A stretch of 64,000 nucleotides of DNA from Phycisphaerales bacterium (GTDB lineage: Bacteria; Planctomycetota; Phycisphaerae; Phycisphaerales; UBA1924). Location: the NCBI GenBank assembly GCA_030149165.1, contig JASBRY010000009.1, forward strand, positions 620,001 through 684,000, in the 5' to 3' direction. This document shows, piece by piece, positions 60,476 to 64,000 of the stretch. Position 1 is the stretch's first letter, and each line of letters begins with the position of its first letter. The translations under genes and the position numbers were made by a program. The notes beneath the pieces were generated by a model. The model searched no databases, had not been told where the DNA came from, and worked only from the letters and a program-made list of their open reading frames with translations.

Positions 60476-61207
60476 ATGGTATCCAAAGTATACGCAACGC
60501 CGGCTTCTTGTTTCGAAGATCTCAAAGACATCGGTGTCCTGTATGACGGGATGATGTGCATGGTGGGGGGGTTCGGTTTGTGCGGCATTCCAGAACAACT
60601 CATCATGGCATTACGAGACACAGGAGTACAAAAACTCACATGTGTGTCCAACAACGCCGGCGTAGACGATTGGGGTTTAGGACTCCTGCTTGCGACCAAG
60701 CAGATCAAGAAAATGATCTCCTCGTATGTCGGAGAGAACGAAGAGTTTGCTCGTCAGTTCTTGTCCAACGAACTCGAAGTCGAGTTCAATCCGCAAGGCA
60801 CGCTCGCAGAGCGCGTTCGAGCCGGAGGTGCTGGTATTCCAGCGTTTTACACCGCGACCGGCGTGGGTACACAAGTCGCCGAGGGCAAAGAAACGCGCGT
60901 CTTCGCAACTCCCAACGGAGGACAAGAACGAGAATTTGTTATGGAGACCGGTCTGTTTGGTGACCTCGCGCTCGTCAAAGCCGCGAAAGCAGATCACTTC
61001 GGGAATCTCGTCTTCCACGCAACAGCTCGGAACTTCAATCCGGAAATGGCGACCGGCGCTCGATTCACCATCGCGGAAGTCGACGAGATTGTCGAGACCG
61101 GCGCCATCGATCCCGACGACATCCACCTGTCCGGCGTGTATGTTGATCGCGTCGTGCAAACGGTTTCAGAAAAACGGATCGAGCAGCGCACCATCAGCCA
61201 GGGGTGA
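60476..61207 (+). CDS. CoA-transferase subunit A (3-oxoacid CoA-transferase type)
   Basis: 243 residues; GGAG lies six bases before the ATG. GMMCMVGGFGLCGIPEQLIM near residue 25 is the CoA-transferase family I glycine-rich loop (GGFGxxGxP), with NNAGVDDWGLGLLL near 59, NPQGTLAERVRAGGAGIPAF near 105 and ALVKAAKADHFGNLVFHATA near 165. It corresponds to the alpha subunit of succinyl-CoA:3-ketoacid CoA-transferase, which transfers CoA between succinyl-CoA and acetoacetate or a similar acid. The beta subunit, which carries the catalytic glutamate, is not next to it. The next gene is a LapA-like protein. Confidence 0.9.
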   Translation: MVSKVYATPASCFEDLKDIGVLYDGMMCMVGGFGLCGIPEQLIMALRDTGVQKLTCVSNNAGVDDWGLGLLLATKQIKKMISSYVGENEEFARQFLSNELEVEFNPQGTLAERVRAGGAGIPAFYTATGVGTQVAEGKETRVFATPNGGQEREFVMETGLFGDLALVKAAKADHFGNLVFHATARNFNPEMATGARFTIAEVDEIVETGAIDPDDIHLSGVYVDRVVQTVSEKRIEQRTISQG

Positions 61208-61211
61208 ACAC

Positions 61212-61463
61212 ATGAGCGAAACAACTGATGTCAAAACCAAAGCGTGGTACACCAAGCCTCGCAACATCGCGATCATGTTTGTCTCGTTGGTTTTCCTGAT
61301 CTTGATTCTTCAGAACATGGAATCGGTGATGGTTCAAATCCTGTTCTGGAAAGCGTCCGCGCCAGCCGCGTTGATCTATGTGATCTTCGCGCTCGCGGGA
61401 TTCGGAGCCGCGCGAATCACGCTCCGCCCCCGCTCTAAGAAGAGCAAGGGCGAGAGCAAGTGA
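61212..61463 (+). CDS. LapA-like small membrane protein
   Basis: 83 residues. Two hydrophobic helices (about 18-40, beginning IAIMFVSLVFLILILQNME, and 49-68, ALIYVIFALAGFGAARITL) and a basic C-terminus (RPRSKKSKGESK) match the LapA/DUF1049 pattern, where the family signature NxxxVxxxF follows the first helix (QNMESVMVQILFW). LapA-like proteins assemble lipopolysaccharide-related functions in some bacteria; here the role is unknown. The gene starts four bases after the CoA-transferase stop, so it may be co-transcribed. Confidence 0.8.
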   Translation: MSETTDVKTKAWYTKPRNIAIMFVSLVFLILILQNMESVMVQILFWKASAPAALIYVIFALAGFGAARITLRPRSKKSKGESK

Positions 61464-61508
61464 TCCTGTCGCGGTGCGTTGTGTTCGGCAACGACTTCAA
61501 AGAGAGCT

Positions 61509-62195
61509 TTATCGTCTACGGCGGAGACCGATCAGGGAACCCATCGCGAGCAATCCAGTCGCGCCTGGGGTTGGGGTGATCGAGACATTGTCTACGAGTC
61601 CAGCGAACGCGGTGTAGGTGCCGTCGGACATGCGTGCCGAGAGTTGGAGAGAGTCAAAGTTCACGCCGTCGATAGAAAGCGCTTTCCCGACGAGATTGTC
61701 GCGTCCTCCCAGATCAGAGATCGTAAACGAGTCCGTCGCGACGACGCTCCCGCCGAGAAGTGCATCGAGTGAGATTACGATACCTCCCCAAGGGCCGTTC
61801 TCAAACATGAGCATGTCGAGCGATGCGGAGTTCTCGATCTGACCTGTGCTCATGTGGAACGAGGAGAGGATGTTAATCGAGAGGTTGTCCCCAGCAATGA
61901 ACGAGGTTCCGAACGAGAGCGCGTTGGTCCCGCCGAGGACTCCTGGGAAGTCATTGATCGCGAGTGTTGCATTCTCGACGATGAACTGACGCCCGTACTC
62001 GCCTGGTACAAAGCTCGAGCCGTCTGGATTGATTCCGGAGACATCATTGAGCTGGGAGAAAGTGATCCCGCCGTCAACGAATGTTTCTCCTGCGAATCCT
62101 TCGGGTGCAGATTCGAAGTCCGCGAGCCCGGCGAGAGTGGAGCTCGCGAGGAGTGTTGGGATGAGTGCTTGTACCATGAGTGTGCCCTTATTCAT
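61509..62195 (-). CDS. PTP-CTERM surface protein
   Basis: 228 residues. A signal peptide ends near STLAGL (residue 22), and AAAGGAAA lies before the ATG. The mature protein is beta-rich, with LADFESAPEGFAGETFVDGG and GVNFDSLQLSARMSDGTYTA resembling the secreted domain of PEP-CTERM proteins that follow an FESxPxG start. The tail TPTPGATGLLAMGSLIGLRRRR is the same PTP motif, hydrophobic helix and arginine cluster as in the genes at 42697 and 62245. It should be processed by an exosortase, whose gene is not in the window. Confidence 0.85.
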   Translation of the reverse strand: MNKGTLMVQALIPTLLASSTLAGLADFESAPEGFAGETFVDGGITFSQLNDVSGINPDGSSFVPGEYGRQFIVENATLAINDFPGVLGGTNALSFGTSFIAGDNLSINILSSFHMSTGQIENSASLDMLMFENGPWGGIVISLDALLGGSVVATDSFTISDLGGRDNLVGKALSIDGVNFDSLQLSARMSDGTYTAFAGLVDNVSITPTPGATGLLAMGSLIGLRRRR

Positions 62196-62244
62196 TGGAT
62201 TTCCTTTATGAAAAGTGGTGAGTGATCAGTCAGTTGTTTGTTAT

Positions 62245-63366
62245 TTACTTGCTTGAACGATTCCGACGTGTGCTCAGTATCCCGCCCATCGCGAGCAAGC
62301 TCAGAGCGCTCGGTGTTGGGACAAAGCCCTCGATGACGAACGCAGAGGTCGTGCCGTCCTGGAGCAAGCCGTATCCGACGATATCGCCGTTGTTATTGAC
62401 GCCGGTTGCTTCGATGAGCAGCGAGAACATGGAGCTTTCATCAAGCAGGTTGTTCAGGTCGTACATCGTGCCTTCGACCCATGCCCATGCACGCGAATCG
62501 ATACCCGAGTGTGTGCCGTCCCATGAGTAACCGACGATCATGCCGTTGTCATTGACATCGTTTGCTTCAGAAGTGTTGAGCCCGTCAAGTGATCCAAGCA
62601 GCATCGGAGGGCCGGGAGGTCCCATGAGGTCGTTGGTAAAGATCGCGGCTTGCCAAGCACCATCAGTCCCGAAGTTGGTATGACCAACGCTCATGCCGTT
62701 GTCATTGATCGCCGTCGCGATGGAGAAGTTGAACCCCGCCGGTCCGAGATCAGCGGTCATGTACCCACCGCGATCGTCTGGCATCGCGATCGATGCCGTA
62801 TCCGGATCTCCAAAGAAGAACGAGTGTCCGACCATGACGCCGTTGTTATTAATGCTCAGGTTCGAACCTCCCATTCCCAGCGTTCCAACCGCTTGTCCTC
62901 CTGAGCTGTCCCAGAGGAATCCCTGACTGAAAGCTCCAAAGAAACTCGCGCTCCCGACAACCTGACCAAGATTATTGATATCACGCGCGACGGAGCTCCC
63001 AACGACACCCATGTCAGCGCCGAGATCTGTGATGCGCCCGTTGTCCCAGAGTGTTGCGGTGCGCATGCCGCTGGAAGTCGCTTCTGAGTAGCCAACAACC
63101 TGTCCCAAGTTGTTGATCGCGTATCCGAAGGAGGTGTCGTAGCCAGAAGCAGCACCCAGGTTCATACCAACTCCGCTCGCGTCCCAAACAGTGGTACTAA
63201 TCGAGAGTCCCGAATTGGATTGGCCAACAACCTGTCCCATGTCGTTGATGTCGTGTGCAAGCGTGGATCCGCCGGCTGGTCCTTGGAGGGCAGTCACGCT
63301 CTGTGCGGCCGCGATTCCGCTGATGCTTGCGATGCACAGCGCTGCTGAGATACTTGTTGCTTTCAT
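62245..63366 (-). CDS. HAF-repeat PTP-CTERM surface protein
   Basis: 373 residues. The signal peptide ends near SGIAAAQ (residue 22). Seven HAF-like repeats follow at spacings of about 40-50 residues, with cores such as INDMGQVVGQS, INNLGQVVGYS, INNNGVMVGHS and VNDNGMIVGYS. The C-terminus VPTPSALSLLAMGGILSTRR matches the PTP-CTERM sorting tail. HAF-repeat proteins are secreted and predicted to fold as beta-propellers; ligand unknown. It lies 49 bases upstream of the previous PTP-CTERM gene in the same orientation and may share its transcript. Confidence 0.87.
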   Translation of the reverse strand: MKATSISAALCIASISGIAAAQSVTALQGPAGGSTLAHDINDMGQVVGQSNSGLSISTTVWDASGVGMNLGAASGYDTSFGYAINNLGQVVGYSEATSSGMRTATLWDNGRITDLGADMGVVGSSVARDINNLGQVVGSASFFGAFSQGFLWDSSGGQAVGTLGMGGSNLSINNNGVMVGHSFFFGDPDTASIAMPDDRGGYMTADLGPAGFNFSIATAINDNGMSVGHTNFGTDGAWQAAIFTNDLMGPPGPPMLLGSLDGLNTSEANDVNDNGMIVGYSWDGTHSGIDSRAWAWVEGTMYDLNNLLDESSMFSLLIEATGVNNNGDIVGYGLLQDGTTSAFVIEGFVPTPSALSLLAMGGILSTRRNRSSK

Positions 63367-63477
63367 GTGGTCATCTCCTGTTTCTCATCTCTATAAGAGG
63401 TATTGGGGTCTTGCATCCCCGTCTGTCGTGGCCGTAGGGGATTCTTCGTTGAAAATTGAATATACAGAAATCTGACT

Positions 63478-63497
63478 TGAAATCAACCCTGAAATCA
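63478..63497. repeat. Short direct repeat in the divergent region
   Basis: TGAAATCA occurs at 63478-63485 and 63490-63497. It is framed by ATCTGA (63470-63475) and TCAGAT (63495-63500), which form an inverted repeat. The site lies between the divergent HAF-repeat gene and the gene at 63562, about 65 bases upstream of the latter. Possible operator. Confidence 0.35.
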
Positions 63498-63561
63498 GAT
63501 ATTCTCTCAAAAACATCCCCCAAAGCGGGAATTTGTACAGGAATAGGTGAAAGCGGGTTTC

Positions 63562-64000
63562 ATGTCTCGACATCTTTCAGAGAATCCACATCAAGCTTTT
63601 TTACGCACAACAGCCTTAGAAGGCGGTATTGTGCATGTGATGCCTGCTGATTCCTTAATGAGCTTGAAATCTAAATCAGCCCCGCTCAGTGCTTCTGAGC
63701 GAGCTCGATGTGAGCGTGTCGCCGCTCGACTGCACGGCGATCTCGAGGCGCTGATCAATCTGCTCCCTGAGCACGCCAGAGGCGGATCGGGGATGTCCAG
63801 ACATCTCGGAGTGGTCCGCAATACCTGTCAGCGACTGGCGCATGCACTCTCCGATGATCAACCAAGTCTGCAGACACTGGTGAAACTCCCAGGCACCAAA
63901 GGACTCCGCCTGCTCATCGATGCGATGAAAGAGCACAAGTACGACAAATCCGTCATCGAGATCGCGATCACCGCGATCGACCAGTTCGATGTGTTGATCC
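63562..64000 (+). CDS. Hypothetical HTH-like protein, 3'-truncated by window edge
   Basis: A frame opens at the ATG at 63562 and stays open to the last base (146 codons), so the gene continues beyond the window. The ATG at 63640 is an alternative start. The sequence contains ERVAARLHGDLEALINLLPE, then SGMSRHLGVVRNTCQRLAHA, which reads like a helix-turn-helix, and LVKLPGTKGLRLLIDAMKEH. No family was recognised. The region before the ATG has no strong ribosome site. Confidence 0.65.
   Translation, partial: MSRHLSENPHQAFLRTTALEGGIVHVMPADSLMSLKSKSAPLSASERARCERVAARLHGDLEALINLLPEHARGGSGMSRHLGVVRNTCQRLAHALSDDQPSLQTLVKLPGTKGLRLLIDAMKEHKYDKSVIEIAITAIDQFDVLI

Noticed and set aside
1-64000. CRISPR array, rRNA, tRNA or insertion sequence
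   Set aside because: No repeated spacer pattern, conserved RNA segment or transposase gene was recognised; gene-free stretches are short.

Overview
The window looks like chromosomal DNA from a planctomycete of the class Phycisphaerae. The evidence is a small basic protein of the type shared by planctomycetes, chlamydiae and verrucomicrobia (45239-45394), paired DUF1501 and DUF1800 secreted proteins, a dockerin-like tail ending in a GC motif (31342-33357), three surface proteins with a 'PTP' version of the PEP-CTERM sorting tail, and an alternative complex III whose ActB carries an internal Tat-like motif. Gene density is high, many genes overlap by ATGA, and several convergent pairs overlap at their 3' ends. 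No rRNA, tRNA, CRISPR array or insertion sequence was seen.

Layout. 1-1537: end of an unknown gene and two tandem zinc-ribbon membrane proteins of lower GC. 1527-4428 (minus): DUF1800 then DUF1501. 4531-28470 is a respiratory island: heme A synthase (minus), then on the plus strand actABCDEF, a one-helix protein, SCO, cytochrome caa3 oxidase subunits II-I-III-IV and an unknown membrane protein. After an OmpA-like lipoprotein (minus) and an amidohydrolase come the System II cytochrome c maturation genes resB and ccsA. The island thus encodes a quinol:cytochrome c reductase, the oxidase that takes its electrons, copper and heme A assembly factors, and the machinery that attaches the seven c-type hemes counted here (five in ActA, one in ActE, one in subunit II).

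28473-44231 is mixed housekeeping and accessory DNA: DUF2695, a thioredoxin-like lipoprotein, a Minf_1886 family gene preceded by three palindromes, an AI-2E family transporter, an LVIVD-repeat dockerin protein, DinB, ffh, another zinc-ribbon protein, polX, two paralogous HTH regulators, recG, DUF971, pyrF, a PTP-CTERM protein and a lone nuoI. 44334-54721 holds a membrane protein, the small basic protein, two aminotransferases, a beta-barrel candidate, two alpha/beta hydrolases, a LOG-family protein, a Tat-exported ankyrin protein, a sulfotransferase-like protein and thrS.

54786-64000: an arsR-arsM arsenic operon diverges from a padR-led pair whose second gene joins a HAAS-type prefix to secretin-like N domains. 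Then come nrdR, two tandem PAS-LuxR regulators, a CoA-transferase subunit A without its partner, a LapA-like protein, two PTP-CTERM proteins (one with HAF repeats), and a gene running off the right edge.

Functions were assigned by recognising motifs by eye; no database search was run. The strongest leads are the complete ACIII-caa3 island with its unassigned small genes and histidine-rich tails, the PadR/HAAS/secretin-N-domain pair, the dyad between ctaA and actA, and the palindrome cluster at 29546-29620 that includes a site one base from consensus parS.
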